Numbered from the stretch's first letter, positions 28,272-37,544 are shown. The stretch is DNA of 37,684 nt from Tepidanaerobacter sp. EBM-38 (GCA_001896545.1 MPOT01000020.1:1-37684), one strand, 5' to 3'. A program made the numbers and translations. The notes: generated by a model not told the origin, from the sequence alone.

Positions 28272-28964
28272 TTATTTTTCCCTAGCCCCAAAAACACCGG
28301 TCCCAATCCTAACCATATTTGCCCCTTCTTCAACAGCCACTTCAAAATCATTGCTCATTCCCATAGACAAATATTCCATATTTACATTATTAATAGGTGC
28401 TTGCTTTATATTTTCGAAAATTTCTCTTAATTGTCTAAAATATGGCCTTACCTCTTCTGGATTTTGCTTAAAAGGAGCTATTGCCATTAAACCTCTTACC
28501 CTTAAATTTGGAAATAATGCAATCTTTTCTATAAAGCTTTTAGTATTATCCGGATCTATTCCATACTTTGTTTTTTCTCTACCAATATTTACTTGAACCA
28601 GGACATCAATTGTTTGTTGTATCTGCTCGGCCCTTTTTTGTATTTCTTCAGCTAGTGGCAAGCTATCGACTGACTGAATCATAGAAAATAAGCCAAGCGC
28701 CATCTTCACTTTATTTCTTTGTAAATGACCTATTAAATGCCATTGAACATTTCCCTTTACCAATTCCTTTTTATCACGGGCTTCCTGAACCCTATTTTCA
28801 CCCAATAAAACAAGACCGCTATCAACAGCTTTCTGAATAATTTCAGGCGGAATTGTTTTTGTGACTGCTACTATATCAATGTTTTCAGGGTTTCTACCCG
28901 CTCGCTCTGCAGCAAATTTTATTCTTGATTTGATGTTTGCAATATTTTCTTCTAATAAAGACAT
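28272..28964 (-). CDS. yggS: PLP homeostasis protein YggS (YlmE)
   Basis: A 230-residue, PLP-binding protein of the YggS/PROSC family that controls pyridoxal-phosphate levels. The lysine in VAVTKTI (about residue 36) forms the Schiff base; LGENRVQEARDK, WHLIGHLQRNKVK, MAIAPF and LSMGMSNDFEVAVEEGANMV are family motifs. No frameshift. It lies just upstream of sepF (9-base gap), as ylmE does in Bacillus. Confidence 0.95.
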   Translation of the reverse strand: MSLLEENIANIKSRIKFAAERAGRNPENIDIVAVTKTIPPEIIQKAVDSGLVLLGENRVQEARDKKELVKGNVQWHLIGHLQRNKVKMALGLFSMIQSVDSLPLAEEIQKRAEQIQQTIDVLVQVNIGREKTKYGIDPDNTKSFIEKIALFPNLRVRGLMAIAPFKQNPEEVRPYFRQLREIFENIKQAPINNVNMEYLSMGMSNDFEVAVEEGANMVRIGTGVFGAREK

Positions 28965-28975
28965 ATTATCCCCTC

Positions 28976-30166
28976 TTATTTTTTTAGTAAAATTTTATCT
29001 CCTGGTTTTAATCCATCTATAATTATATCATTTCCATTGCGAGCTATAATTTCTATGGGTTTAAAATGCTTTTTACCTTGTTCTATTATATATACCCCTT
29101 CCCTTCCTTCATTAAAAAACAAACCCGTTGAAGGTATTATGTTACCAGTATAAGTTCCAGTAACAACAAATACTTTAATTTTCCTCGAGTCCAGAAGACT
29201 ATCTAAGCCTGTATTAACTAAAAAAAAGCCTGTAGACCCATCTTCGCTAATATTTATCAGTTTTGCTTTTATTTTTTCACTACCATCAGCATCATCGAGC
29301 AGTTTTATATAGTAACTTCTTCCTTCCTCCATTTGATACTCTAGCTTAAGTGCTAAATACCAAGAGAAATTATCTATTATTTTGATTACAGCTTGGTTTG
29401 TTTTTATGATTGCTGATAAATCTCTATTACTTGAATCATCGCTTACCGCTTGCAATTGAGAATAGGTAAGTTCTTTAAGTGTATCAGCAACCAACAAGTC
29501 TTCAAAACCATCTATATTTAGGCTTACTATCCCTGCAATCGGAGCATAAACCACTGTGTCAGATTCATTCAACATATTTTTTAACTGCTCCAATTGTTCT
29601 TGTAAGACATTTATATTAGCTTCATTTGAATCAATTTTTTCCTGTTTTTCTTTGGTTAGCCTGGTTAGCTCATCTTCCAGTAATTTTACTTTGTCAGAAT
29701 CGCCAATATCTGTGGCATCTTTTAATTTTTGGGTAATATCTTCGATGGATTTGTTAATTAGATTTAAAGATATCGATGAAGTATCCTCACCATCTTTTAA
29801 GGATTTTATTTTATCCTCAATTTCAGTTATTTCTTGCAGATAAATCTCTTTTTTTCTGGCATCGGCAGTAACTCTAAAAACCGGCGTACCTACCCTAACT
29901 CTTTCGCCTGAATCTACTAGCAACTCCAATTTGCCATTTGTCGGTGATAAAACCACTTTTTCATTTTTTATAATAACAGCATCAGAAAAAAAACCTTCAT
30001 CAATCGTTCCTTTTGACACTACATATGTTTTTATATGTAAAAAATGATGGGCAACAAAAATTAAGATTCCAATAAAAAATAAAATCAGGATAGAGCGTAT
30101 TTTTAAAAAAAACGACTTTTTTTTAGGCTTTAAGTATATCACCTTTTTATTAGAATTCTGATGCAT
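28976..30166 (-). CDS. HlyD-family membrane-anchored adaptor-like protein
   Basis: A 396-residue protein with a basic N-terminus (KKVIYLKPKKKSF), one membrane helix (about 24-44), then a lipoyl/barrel-sandwich segment (VLSPTNGKLELLVDSGERVR), a long coiled coil (about 95-200, with LKDGEDTSS, TRLTKEKQEKID) and a second barrel half (VVYAPIAGIVSLNIDG), then a beta-rich end (INISEDG; IEQGKKHFKPIEIIARNGND). This is the HlyD/membrane-fusion plan. Usual partners (ABC exporter, outer membrane) are not nearby. It is linked to yggS by an 11-base gap, so it may belong to the division cluster. What it moves or binds is not known. Confidence 0.75.
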   Translation of the reverse strand: MHQNSNKKVIYLKPKKKSFFLKIRSILILFFIGILIFVAHHFLHIKTYVVSKGTIDEGFFSDAVIIKNEKVVLSPTNGKLELLVDSGERVRVGTPVFRVTADARKKEIYLQEITEIEDKIKSLKDGEDTSSISLNLINKSIEDITQKLKDATDIGDSDKVKLLEDELTRLTKEKQEKIDSNEANINVLQEQLEQLKNMLNESDTVVYAPIAGIVSLNIDGFEDLLVADTLKELTYSQLQAVSDDSSNRDLSAIIKTNQAVIKIIDNFSWYLALKLEYQMEEGRSYYIKLLDDADGSEKIKAKLINISEDGSTGFFLVNTGLDSLLDSRKIKVFVVTGTYTGNIIPSTGLFFNEGREGVYIIEQGKKHFKPIEIIARNGNDIIIDGLKPGDKILLKK

Positions 30167-30301
30167 CTTTCAAATCACCTTTTTGGGCAAACTACCAAGC
30201 AGACTTGATTAGGTATGCGCTTTACAGTAAACTAAGTTATTATTTTATATGTTCTCCAAAAATAGGCATAATCCTCTTTTTTGAGATTGCTACAGTTAAA
30301 A

Positions 30302-30331
30302 AATAAAACACCCGCTTGTATAGGTGTGTTT
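30302..30331 (-). terminator. Terminator of the SLH/secreted protein pair
   Basis: On the minus strand AAACACACC pairs with GGGTGTTT through a one-base bulge, followed by TATTTTTT. It lies about 75 bases after the stop of the 433-residue gene. Confidence 0.55.
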
Positions 30332-30406
30332 CTGTGGTCTATCCAAATATAACATATTTTTTATTCACAAAGCTCACTTAAAGTAGGCAAACTCAAAAAA
30401 TAAAAA

Positions 30407-31708
30407 TCATCTGTATTCAAATACCTCTATATCCGCACTGGTATCCTCACTACCTACCGGAATAAAATTCGCCCGTGCCCGCACACTAAAATCTAAACCA
30501 TCCTCAACACTAAATGTACCCTCAAAGGTATTATCACTAAAATTAAATTCCCTAGGATGCTCGTTATCCGGATTAACTACTATCTTATACGTCCCCTCTA
30601 GTTTTCCCCCCTCCGGTATTTTTACACTATCTTTAAAATCTACCGGAACAGACTCACCTACATCAATTTTATTAATAAAAGTCTCCTTATGCCCTTTTTG
30701 CCCGTCTTTAGTCTCCCAGTCAAGAATAACCTTAACAGGAAGCTCCCCATTTTCCTTCTTTAATTGATTGTTTTCCAATACTACATCAGCACCAATATTT
30801 AATTTATCACCTTTACTAATATTAGCCCAACCGTTTTCTACCTTTAAATTAACCTCCTCACCTATAATCATAATCTCACCAGAATTAAGGTCTATAATCT
30901 GCATCCTACTCTGTACATCTTTTGCGCAATCTTTAAATCGAAGAGGAATACGAGCCTCCGTCGAAAAACGTCGGTCAAATACATTATAATAAACCTTAGT
31001 CCCTGTAGCATCTAAAGCCGGCCCCTCATCACCTTTAGCATCCGCCTGGAAAAACTCTACCTCACCACACCTTAAAAGGTATCTCGCCTCATCTAAAAGA
31101 CCTGGATTGTTTTCAATCCCTAATGCCTTAAGTAAGTACTCCCTGCTTAAAACTATAGAGGAAACGCAAGGTGTATTAAACCCCGCATCTTGGTATTTCT
31201 CCGTAAGAAAACGCTTTATATTAGCATTAGACTCCTCACGAAATTCTTTTGTTCTTTCGTACTGTGTATTTACAAGGGCAAACTGAAAATCTAATCTACC
31301 CTTACCTGGAAAATAAACAAGACCATCCTTAATAGGAATCTTTTTTTCATTTACCGGAACAAGACCATCTGATATATTAAGAAAATCACCGTTTAAAAGA
31401 GCTACCCTATACCCTACCGTCCTGTAATAAAACCGACCGGGCTCTTTTTGAGCATAGGTCGACTGCTCATATAAGGTTAGGCTGTCAAGCTGAGCCTTGC
31501 CGTCAGGGCCGCCGGAACGCTTAGGGTCGGCTTTGTCTTGAGTGGTATCAAGTAAACCTAAACGTTCAAACCTCATCTCAAGTCCGTTTTTGTCGTATAC
31601 TGTCGGAGGTAAATCTCTGTCATCGGCTTTTACAGGAAGTGCCACAACCCCTATAAGCATCACAGCCGCAAGGAAAACAGACAACCTCTTTATTCTATAC
31701 TTACTCAT
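30407..31708 (-). CDS. Secreted protein of unknown function with C-terminal Ig-like (CARDB-like) part
   Basis: A 433-residue protein with a signal peptide (about 1-28, KRLSVFLAAVMLIGVVALPV then KADD). I recognise no domain in the first 280 residues; they include the stretch PGKGRLDFQFALVNTQYERT. About 285-415 looks like a CARDB-type beta-sandwich: VKVILDWETKDGQKG, DVGESVPVDF, GTYKIVVNPDNEHPREF and NFSDNTFEG. Good ribosome binding site (AGGAGAT). It follows the SLH gene by 18 bases, so the two are almost certainly one transcript. It could be an S-layer accessory or cell-surface protein. Confidence 0.7.
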   Translation of the reverse strand: MSKYRIKRLSVFLAAVMLIGVVALPVKADDRDLPPTVYDKNGLEMRFERLGLLDTTQDKADPKRSGGPDGKAQLDSLTLYEQSTYAQKEPGRFYYRTVGYRVALLNGDFLNISDGLVPVNEKKIPIKDGLVYFPGKGRLDFQFALVNTQYERTKEFREESNANIKRFLTEKYQDAGFNTPCVSSIVLSREYLLKALGIENNPGLLDEARYLLRCGEVEFFQADAKGDEGPALDATGTKVYYNVFDRRFSTEARIPLRFKDCAKDVQSRMQIIDLNSGEIMIIGEEVNLKVENGWANISKGDKLNIGADVVLENNQLKKENGELPVKVILDWETKDGQKGHKETFINKIDVGESVPVDFKDSVKIPEGGKLEGTYKIVVNPDNEHPREFNFSDNTFEGTFSVEDGLDFSVRARANFIPVGSEDTSADIEVFEYR

Positions 31709-31726
31709 CTTTATACCATCTCCTTC

Positions 31727-32935
31727 TTAGTCAAAAATATTGGACTCAACCCTGCTTGCAAAAAACACCTTATGTTCCTTACCTGTAAACCCTACCTCTA
31801 CCCCCCAATCTTCTCGTCCGTTCACTATTACCCTAAAATATTGTCTATTAGCGGACTGCCCTGGCTTTGTCTCCCAGTACAAATCCTTGCACACTACAAC
31901 CGACTTTGCATCTACTTCTTTTGTATTTTTAAAGTATTCCTCTATAGACGTCTTATACTTTTCAAACAAATCATCGTCAATCGTAGTCCATCCCCCAACA
32001 ATAGTGCCCTCTGGAAACATTCTGCACATCGGCCCTAAATCCTTTATCTTTTGGATTATGGCAGGGGTAAGCTGGGATTCGCTAACTATTCCCCCAGACT
32101 TATCAAGGCTTTCCCAAAGCTCATCGACATTTTCGCTTTTAGGAGGATTTTCTATTCCCTTATCCTTTGCAAGTTTATCGAACATATCATCGGTTATAAC
32201 AACATTAGATGGATGAACATCCTTTATGCCTACCATCTCTTTATTGTCTGCAGGAATCTCTTTTCCCATAAATTTAACATAGCCCTGAGAGTTTAATTTT
32301 CTCATAAACTCTACCGCCATTACACGATTTAAAGCCGCATCTACATTATAAGAATTAAACGTCATCTCACCTGGTATCATCCCATATGTTAAATCGTTTT
32401 CATACATAAAATACACTGCCTGACGTTCATTTAAATTAAGCCCGTACTTAGCCGCAACTACCCGAGCAACCTCCCCCCTGCTAAGCCCCGTATCCCTTGC
32501 CTTATTATCATTATACCCTTTAAGGGGTATCTCCCATTTTTTAAGCTCTTCATAAATATTATCCGACCAGTGGTTATGTCCTGCTATTTTAAGCTTTTCT
32601 TTATCCGTATTTTCTACATACCTCGCAACTATCGTAGCAAACTCCGCCTCTGATACCTGTATATCTGGTCTAAATGTCCCATCCTCATACCCTTTTACTA
32701 AACCTTCCTCTACACCCCATTTTATAGCCTCTATACCCCAGTGGCTATTTTCTACATCTTTAAAAAGCCGGCTCTCAGCTAAATTAACTACCACCTCATC
32801 TACCGTAAGCACCGCATCTACCTTTACCTCCTGAGCTCTCGCAAACCCTGAAAATACACTAGCCGTCATAATAACAAAGGCTATCGCCACTACTCCCAAC
32901 CTCTTTAAAGTCCTTTTAATTCTGCTGTCTTTCAT
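31727..32935 (-). CDS. S-layer-homology (SLH) domain surface protein
   Basis: A 402-residue secreted protein: basic start KRTLKRLGVV, hydrophobic signal segment ending ARA (about 33-35), then three SLH-like repeats (about 57-105, 120-163 and 172-215), with FKDVENSHWGIEAIKWGVEE and GYEDGTFRPDIQVSEAEFAT in the first and GLSRGEVARVVAAKYG in the second; the third is degenerate (AALNRVMAVEFMRKL). SLH repeats bind pyruvylated wall polymer. The C-terminal half (about 230-402) has no domain I know. AAAGGAG lies nine bases upstream of ATG. It starts the pair with the CARDB-like gene. Confidence 0.85.
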   Translation of the reverse strand: MKDSRIKRTLKRLGVVAIAFVIMTASVFSGFARAQEVKVDAVLTVDEVVVNLAESRLFKDVENSHWGIEAIKWGVEEGLVKGYEDGTFRPDIQVSEAEFATIVARYVENTDKEKLKIAGHNHWSDNIYEELKKWEIPLKGYNDNKARDTGLSRGEVARVVAAKYGLNLNERQAVYFMYENDLTYGMIPGEMTFNSYNVDAALNRVMAVEFMRKLNSQGYVKFMGKEIPADNKEMVGIKDVHPSNVVITDDMFDKLAKDKGIENPPKSENVDELWESLDKSGGIVSESQLTPAIIQKIKDLGPMCRMFPEGTIVGGWTTIDDDLFEKYKTSIEEYFKNTKEVDAKSVVVCKDLYWETKPGQSANRQYFRVIVNGREDWGVEVGFTGKEHKVFFASRVESNIFD

Positions 32936-33241
32936 TTAAATCTCTCCTTTAATTAAAAATAATAAAATCAGTTATTATTAATAATATTTATTAATATTCG
33001 ACACTTTTTTTGAAGTCCCTTCTTTTATTTGGAAAAAAGTTGCTTTAAAAGTGACTCTCTGCATATTCCCTATGATGAATCTTCAGGAATTGATTTTAGC
33101 GGGATGAATTTCCACTGGTTTTTTCTTTCTGTTTTGGAATGCTAAAATATCGTGAATATGTGAAAATTCTCGTCATAATTACTTATATATTTTGAAAGTT
33201 CTGCATTTTTATTATGAAAAACTAGACCTGAATTAATTTGA

Positions 33242-33295
33242 AAGATTGCAACAGTAGGAGAAATTAAAAAGATTTTAGCTCAAACTAAAAAATAG
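33242..33295 (+). pseudogene. Possible C-terminal remnant of a decayed gene
   Basis: 18 codons including the stop (KIATVGEIKKILAQTKK), coding-like, with an in-frame TGA immediately ahead and KTRPELI before it. Followed 34 bases on by a terminator in the same direction. Confidence 0.25.
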
Positions 33296-33328
33296 GTTAT
33301 TTCACAACAACTTTATGATAAAATAAAA

Positions 33329-33369
33329 AGCCTGAAACCTTTGTTGTTACTAAGGTTTAGACTTTTTTT
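33329..33369 (+). terminator. Plus-strand intrinsic terminator in the gap
   Basis: AAACCTT (33335-33341) pairs with AAGGTTT (33352-33358), followed by AGAC and T7 (33363-33369). There is no plus-strand gene upstream except the decayed frame, which supports a lost gene. Confidence 0.6.
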
Positions 33370-33560
33370 GCTTGGTTTTTGGTGTAAAAGTTAAGATAAA
33401 ATCTTGTATAGCAAATTTTAATAACACAATAAGGCCACCCGCCTAATTATTTTAAAACAATTAAAAACAGGTGGTCTTAATATCGTACATTAGGTTTTAG
33501 GAAAATCACTTGATTTTTTATGTTTTGTAATTACCTTCAAACCTTTGATATTCCTTAAAC

Positions 33561-33637
33561 TGGTCTGAGTGGGGGGACTTGAACCCCCGGCCTCTAGAAC
33601 CCCATTCTAGCGCGCTACCAAACTGCGCCACACCCAG
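33561..33637 (-). tRNA. tRNA-Pro (anticodon GGG)
   Basis: 77 bases with an encoded CCA. Acceptor CTGGGTG pairs with CACTCAG (one G-T), discriminator A73. The D arm shows GCGCAGTTTGGTAGCGC, the anticodon stem CTAGA/TCTAG closes loop ATGGGGT with anticodon GGG, and the T arm GGTTCAAGT is standard. C1-G72 fits proline tRNA. It has its own promoter (33660-33688). Confidence 0.95.
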
Positions 33638-33659
33638 ATTCTTTCAAATGGCATATATT

Positions 33660-33688
33660 ATTATAAAGCATAGACTTGGTAATTTCAA
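33660..33688 (-). promoter_or_regulatory. Sigma-A promoter of tRNA-Pro
   Basis: Minus strand TTGAAA (33683-33688), 17 bases, perfect TATAAT (33660-33665). Start near 33653, about 16 bases before the mature tRNA. Confidence 0.8.
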
Positions 33689-33749
33689 GTCCTTTAAATA
33701 ATTTTATGGTTTTTCAAGACGATTTACTTTGCCGGGTCACTAAATGATT

Positions 33750-33773
33750 GCTTCTTATGAATAATAAAGAAGC
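33750..33773 (-). terminator. Hairpin after thrB
   Basis: GCTTCTT pairs with AAGAAGC around a ten-base loop, 14 bases after the thrB stop. The T-run is poor, so it may be a weak terminator or a 3' end stabiliser. Confidence 0.4.
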
Positions 33774-33786
33774 TATACTCAACTAT

Positions 33787-34677
33787 TTATAAAAATTTTA
33801 CCCCTTCCGAATCTGATGACAGTACTTTATAGCAAGACTTTATACCTGCTCTTGAAAAGATGTCTACCATATGTTCACCTAATGCGTCAGCCCTTTCCCT
33901 TAAAGTTAGACATACAACTGTAGGGCCGGATCCACTTAAAAAACCTGCAAAAGCACCCTTTTCCCTTACTGTCGTAAGTATCTTTTCCATGCCGGGAATT
34001 AATTGGCTTCTAAATGGTTGGTGCAACCTGTCCTGACAAAAAATATCCATATTGGATAAGTCGCCTTGAGCCATTGCAGCTACAAGCATTGCCGTGCGAC
34101 TAATGTTAAATACAGCATCTTTAAAGTTTATCTCTTCAGGAAGGATCTTCCTCGCATCCTCTGTTTTTAGCTCAAAATCCGGTATGCAAACCACAAATTT
34201 CAGCCAAAATGGCATAGGAAAGGTTTTATAAATAATCTTATTTTCATATATCATGGATAGACAAAAACCCCCGAATGCTGCAGGCACCACGTTATCAGGG
34301 TGTCCTTCCATTTCGGTTGCAATTTTCAATAGCTCACTGTTCTCAAAAATATCCCCTATCAAGTTATTAGCCGCCATTAAACCTCCAACTATGCAAGCGG
34401 CACTGCTTCCCAGACCTCTTGCTAGAGGAATATGGTTCTCTAAAACTATTTTTAAATCCTTGTTTACATCTGCACGTTTTAGAACTTTAGCAGCCGCCTG
34501 GTAAACTAAGTTGGTTTCATCTAATGGAATTTCTTCAACTCCTTCTCCTTTTACATAGACTTTGGGTTCATCTGAAAATTCCATATCAATATAGTTATAT
34601 AGTCCTAGCGATGCGCCGAGGCAGTCAAAACCCGGACCAAAATTTGCTGTCGTAGCCGGAACCTTAACTCTTATCAT
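33787..34677 (-). CDS. thrB: Homoserine kinase
   Basis: ThrB phosphorylates homoserine with ATP; GHMP kinase family. The 296-residue chain has VKVPATTANFGPGFDCLGASL at the start, the ATP loop IPLARGLGSSAACIVGG and GFLSGSGPTVVC at the end. The start is ATG 34677, seven bases from GGGGAG which lies in the end of thrC; the ATG at 34692 is upstream of that and gives an unusual MGSES extension. Last gene of the threonine operon. Confidence 0.96.
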   Translation of the reverse strand: MIRVKVPATTANFGPGFDCLGASLGLYNYIDMEFSDEPKVYVKGEGVEEIPLDETNLVYQAAAKVLKRADVNKDLKIVLENHIPLARGLGSSAACIVGGLMAANNLIGDIFENSELLKIATEMEGHPDNVVPAAFGGFCLSMIYENKIIYKTFPMPFWLKFVVCIPDFELKTEDARKILPEEINFKDAVFNISRTAMLVAAMAQGDLSNMDIFCQDRLHQPFRSQLIPGMEKILTTVREKGAFAGFLSGSGPTVVCLTLRERADALGEHMVDIFSRAGIKSCYKVLSSDSEGVKFL

Positions 34678-34681
34678 ACTT

Positions 34682-35743
34682 TCACTCCCCATATATTTCT
34701 TTTTCTAGCAACTCCATTCTTGCCTCAATAACAGTAGGCTTTACTCCGTTCTGAATAGCCGTGTCGGGATCTTTTAAGCCATGACCTGTTAATACTGCCA
34801 CGATCTTCTCTCCCTTTTTCAAGACCTTATCCTTACACATTTTTATAATGCCTGCTACCGAGGCAGCCGAAGCCGGCTCAACAAAAACACCTTCTTTTTT
34901 TGCCAAAATTTCATAGGCTTGCAAAATCTCATCATCTGTTACTTTTTGTATCTTGCCGCCAGAATTTTCAGCAGCTTCTACGGCATACTTCCAACTTGCA
35001 GGATTGCCTATTCGAATAGCCGTAGCAATGGTTTCAGGATTCTCAATAACTCTATTTTCAACAATTGGTGCCGCACCAGCGGCTTGGAAGCCCATCATTT
35101 TAGGTAACTTATTGCTTTTTTTAAGCGAATAATATTCCTTAAACCCCTTCCAATAAGCCGTTATATTTCCTGCATTCCCTACCGGAATAGCAAGATAATC
35201 CGGTGCCTCTTCAAGCTCATCGCAAATTTCAAAAGCAGCAGTCTTTTGCCCTTCAATTCTGTATGGATTTATTGAATTAACAAGAGTTATTGGTCTCTTT
35301 GAAGAAATTTCTCTTACCATCTTTAAGGCATCATCAAAATTGCCATTTACAGCAATCACTTTTGCTCCATAAACAATTGCCTGAGCTAGTTTTCCCATAG
35401 CAATTGCACCGTTTGGAATCAAGACAATACATTTCAAGCGAGCTTTTGCCGCATAAGCAGCCGCTGAAGCTGAGGTATTGCCTGTAGAAGCACATATGAC
35501 AGCATTTGCACCATCTTCAACAGCCTTAGAAACGGCAACAGTCATTCCCCTGTCTTTAAAAGATCCTGTTGGATTTAAACCCTCGTATTTTAAATAAATA
35601 TGTGCTTCGGTATCTAAATACTCTTCCAAATTCTTTGCTCGAAGTAAAGGCGTATTGCCTTCACAAAGTGTAATGATATTCTTTTTATCTTTAACAGGAA
35701 GATATGAAAAATAATTATTAATTATTCCTGTCTTTTGTTTCAT
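34682..35743 (-). CDS. thrC: Threonine synthase
   Basis: ThrC converts O-phosphohomoserine to threonine with PLP. The 353-residue protein has the PLP lysine in [15 protein letters not shown], the PLP-phosphate stretch [27 protein letters not shown], and TGHGLKDPD near the end. ATG 35743 directly follows the hom stop, with AGGGGGAA upstream inside hom. Ordered hom-thrC-thrB as in Bacillus. Confidence 0.97.
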   Translation of the reverse strand: MKQKTGIINNYFSYLPVKDKKNIITLCEGNTPLLRAKNLEEYLDTEAHIYLKYEGLNPTGSFKDRGMTVAVSKAVEDGANAVICASTGNTSASAAAYAAKARLKCIVLIPNGAIAMGKLAQAIVYGAKVIAVNGNFDDALKMVREISSKRPITLVNSINPYRIEGQKTAAFEICDELEEAPDYLAIPVGNAGNITAYWKGFKEYYSLKKSNKLPKMMGFQAAGAAPIVENRVIENPETIATAIRIGNPASWKYAVEAAENSGGKIQKVTDDEILQAYEILAKKEGVFVEPASAASVAGIIKMCKDKVLKKGEKIVAVLTGHGLKDPDTAIQNGVKPTVIEARMELLEKEIYGE

Positions 35744-37015
35744 TTAACATTCCCCCTCAACTCTAATCACTGTAGATATTTCAACTACCTGTTTATATGC
35801 CCTGATTTCATCTAAGGCTTCTTGAAGATTTTTAAACGGTACATCATACGTAACCATGACGATTTCAGCAGTACCATTTATTGTGTTCTTTTGAAATACT
35901 TTTGATAAACTAATTTGATTCTCTCCAAAAGCTCCTGCAATTTTTGAAAGCACCCCTGGCCTATCAAAAACTCTCAATCGTAGATAAAAACTCGTTACAC
36001 TTTCTCCCGGATCCATTACATTTAGGTGATTGTAGCATGTACAGTGAAGTTTACCCCCGTTTTTGTTTCTAATGGCTTCCATAATATCTGCAACTACAGC
36101 ACTTGCAGTAGGCATTTTACCTGCTCCTAACCCATAAAACATGACAGGTCCCACAGCATCACCTTCAACCATTATTGCGTTAAATGTTCCGGATACACTG
36201 GCCAAAGGATGATCTTTTTTTAACAGCACAGGTGTTACCGAAACTTCTATATTATTTTCATTTTTTTTGCCAAGAGCGATGAGCTTTATAACTGCTCCTA
36301 ATTCACGTGCATACTCAATATCTAAAGGACTTATGCTATCTATACCTTCTGTGTAAACCTGTTCTGGAGTAATGCGAGTATTGAATGCGATAGAAGACAG
36401 TATGGCTAGCTTTCTTGCGGCATCAAAGCCTTTTACATCATTTGTAGGATCGCTCTCTGCATACCCTTCTAGCTGAGCCTTTTTTAGTGCTTCACTAAAG
36501 TCTTCGCCTTTTTCAGTCATCTGACTTAAAATATAGTTAGTAGTACCATTTAATATTCCCATTACCTTAACAATGTCATTAGCGGATAAGCATTGTTTCA
36601 TTGGCATAATTATTGGTATTCCACCGCCCACACTGGCTTCAAATAACAAATTCACATCTTTTTCTGCTGAAATTTTTAAAAGTTCATTTCCGTGTTTTGA
36701 AATCACCTCTTTGTTTGCGGTTACTACATGCTTCCCTCGGCTTAATGCTTCCCTAATATAAGTAAGAGCAGGCTCTTCACCACCCATAACTTCAACAACC
36801 ACCGAAATGTCCTCGTCTTCTAAAATATCTTCAAATTTATCTGTTATTTTCCCCTCTACCAAGCTTGACCTTCTTTTATTTATATTTTTTACAAGAACTT
36901 TTTTTATATTTATTCGGTCTCCAATTCTTTTTTCTATTATATCATTATTTTTTTCTATTAACTCTACGACTCCTGTGCCAACAGTGCCTAAACCTAAAAT
37001 ACCAATTTGTATCAT
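35744..37015 (-). CDS. hom: Homoserine dehydrogenase
   Basis: Hom reduces aspartate semialdehyde to homoserine. The 423-residue chain begins with an NAD(P) fold (GILGLGTVGTGVVELI), then the catalytic domain with NGTTNYILSQM and AYAESDPTNDVKGFDAARKL, and ends in an ACT domain (about 345-423, VFDRPGVLSKIAGAFGENQI), the usual site for threonine feedback. ATG 37015 with AGGAGAT about 10 bases before it. Confidence 0.97.
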   Translation of the reverse strand: MIQIGILGLGTVGTGVVELIEKNNDIIEKRIGDRINIKKVLVKNINKRRSSLVEGKITDKFEDILEDEDISVVVEVMGGEEPALTYIREALSRGKHVVTANKEVISKHGNELLKISAEKDVNLLFEASVGGGIPIIMPMKQCLSANDIVKVMGILNGTTNYILSQMTEKGEDFSEALKKAQLEGYAESDPTNDVKGFDAARKLAILSSIAFNTRITPEQVYTEGIDSISPLDIEYARELGAVIKLIALGKKNENNIEVSVTPVLLKKDHPLASVSGTFNAIMVEGDAVGPVMFYGLGAGKMPTASAVVADIMEAIRNKNGGKLHCTCYNHLNVMDPGESVTSFYLRLRVFDRPGVLSKIAGAFGENQISLSKVFQKNTINGTAEIVMVTYDVPFKNLQEALDEIRAYKQVVEISTVIRVEGEC

Positions 37016-37040
37016 TATTTAACCATCTCCTGTTGTTTTT

Positions 37041-37484
37041 TCATCCTTGGGCTACTATGTCAACTTTTTGAACGCCATCCTTATTTTGTATGATTTCCAA
37101 TAAATCTTCAACATTTTTAGTCATATTGCCGGTTTCAAAAGAAATAGTAACACCTGCCATATTCTGGATAGGAATATTTTGATTAATAGTTAATACATTG
37201 CCATGGGCTCTTGCAATCTCATCCAAAATCGCGGATAAAACACCCGGTATGTGCTCCAACAACAAAGAAACCGTTATTATCTTACCCATACTAGCCTCGT
37301 AAAAAGGGAAAATATAATCTTTGTACTTATAAAAGGCACTCCTGCTCATGCCCACAATTTCAGTTGCTTCATTAATAGTTTTGGCTTTTCCGCTCTTTAA
37401 AAGCTCTTTTGCTTTAACAGTTTTCCTCAAAATCTCCGGCATTATTTCTTCCTTTATTATATAAAAACCGCCTTTTTCGACCAA
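37041..37484 (-). CDS. UPF0735 ACT-domain protein (PheB-like)
   Basis: A 147-residue protein with an N-terminal helical part that looks like a helix-turn-helix (INEATEIVGMSRSAFYKYKD, about 36-55) and a C-terminal ACT domain (about 69-145, LLEHIPGVLSAILDEIA, NVLTINQNIPIQNMAGVTIS). It lines up over its full length with Bacillus PheB, which supports the TTG start at 37484 (AAGGGGG seven bases upstream). Being first in the threonine operon and having both a possible DNA-binding part and an amino-acid-sensing domain, it may control this operon, but this is inference. Confidence 0.85.
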   Translation of the reverse strand: MVEKGGFYIIKEEIMPEILRKTVKAKELLKSGKAKTINEATEIVGMSRSAFYKYKDYIFPFYEASMGKIITVSLLLEHIPGVLSAILDEIARAHGNVLTINQNIPIQNMAGVTISFETGNMTKNVEDLLEIIQNKDGVQKVDIVAQG

Positions 37485-37544
37485 CTCCGTTCCCCCTTAA
37501 TCAATTGTACGTATGTTGTAAACATATATACATAGATGGAAGAC

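Larger units (their letters stand above)
32936..33560. other. Gene-poor gap with a decayed reading frame
   Basis: 625 bases without an intact gene between the SLH gene and tRNA-Pro. 32940-33010 is AT-rich leader of the SLH gene. On the plus strand 33242-33295 reads KIATVGEIKKILAQTKK then stop, with KTRPELI and a stop codon just upstream in the same frame, like the C-terminal end of a decayed gene, followed by the terminator at 33329-33369. 33431-33480 holds an imperfect long-loop inverted repeat (AAGGCCACC / GGTGGTCTT) downstream of the tRNA. No riboswitch is recognisable. The decayed frame could be an old transposase, but I cannot show it. Confidence 0.4.

Noticed and set aside
30167..30406. 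Possible riboswitch upstream of the hlyD-like gene (GGGCAAACTACC reminded me of a c-di-GMP aptamer)
   Set aside because: The remaining conserved parts (GACGCAAAGC, tetraloop receptor) are absent, and no paired stems fit.
31740..32216. 158-codon plus-strand frame opposite the SLH gene
   Set aside because: Antisense shadow of a frame with a signal peptide and SLH repeats; no good start signal.
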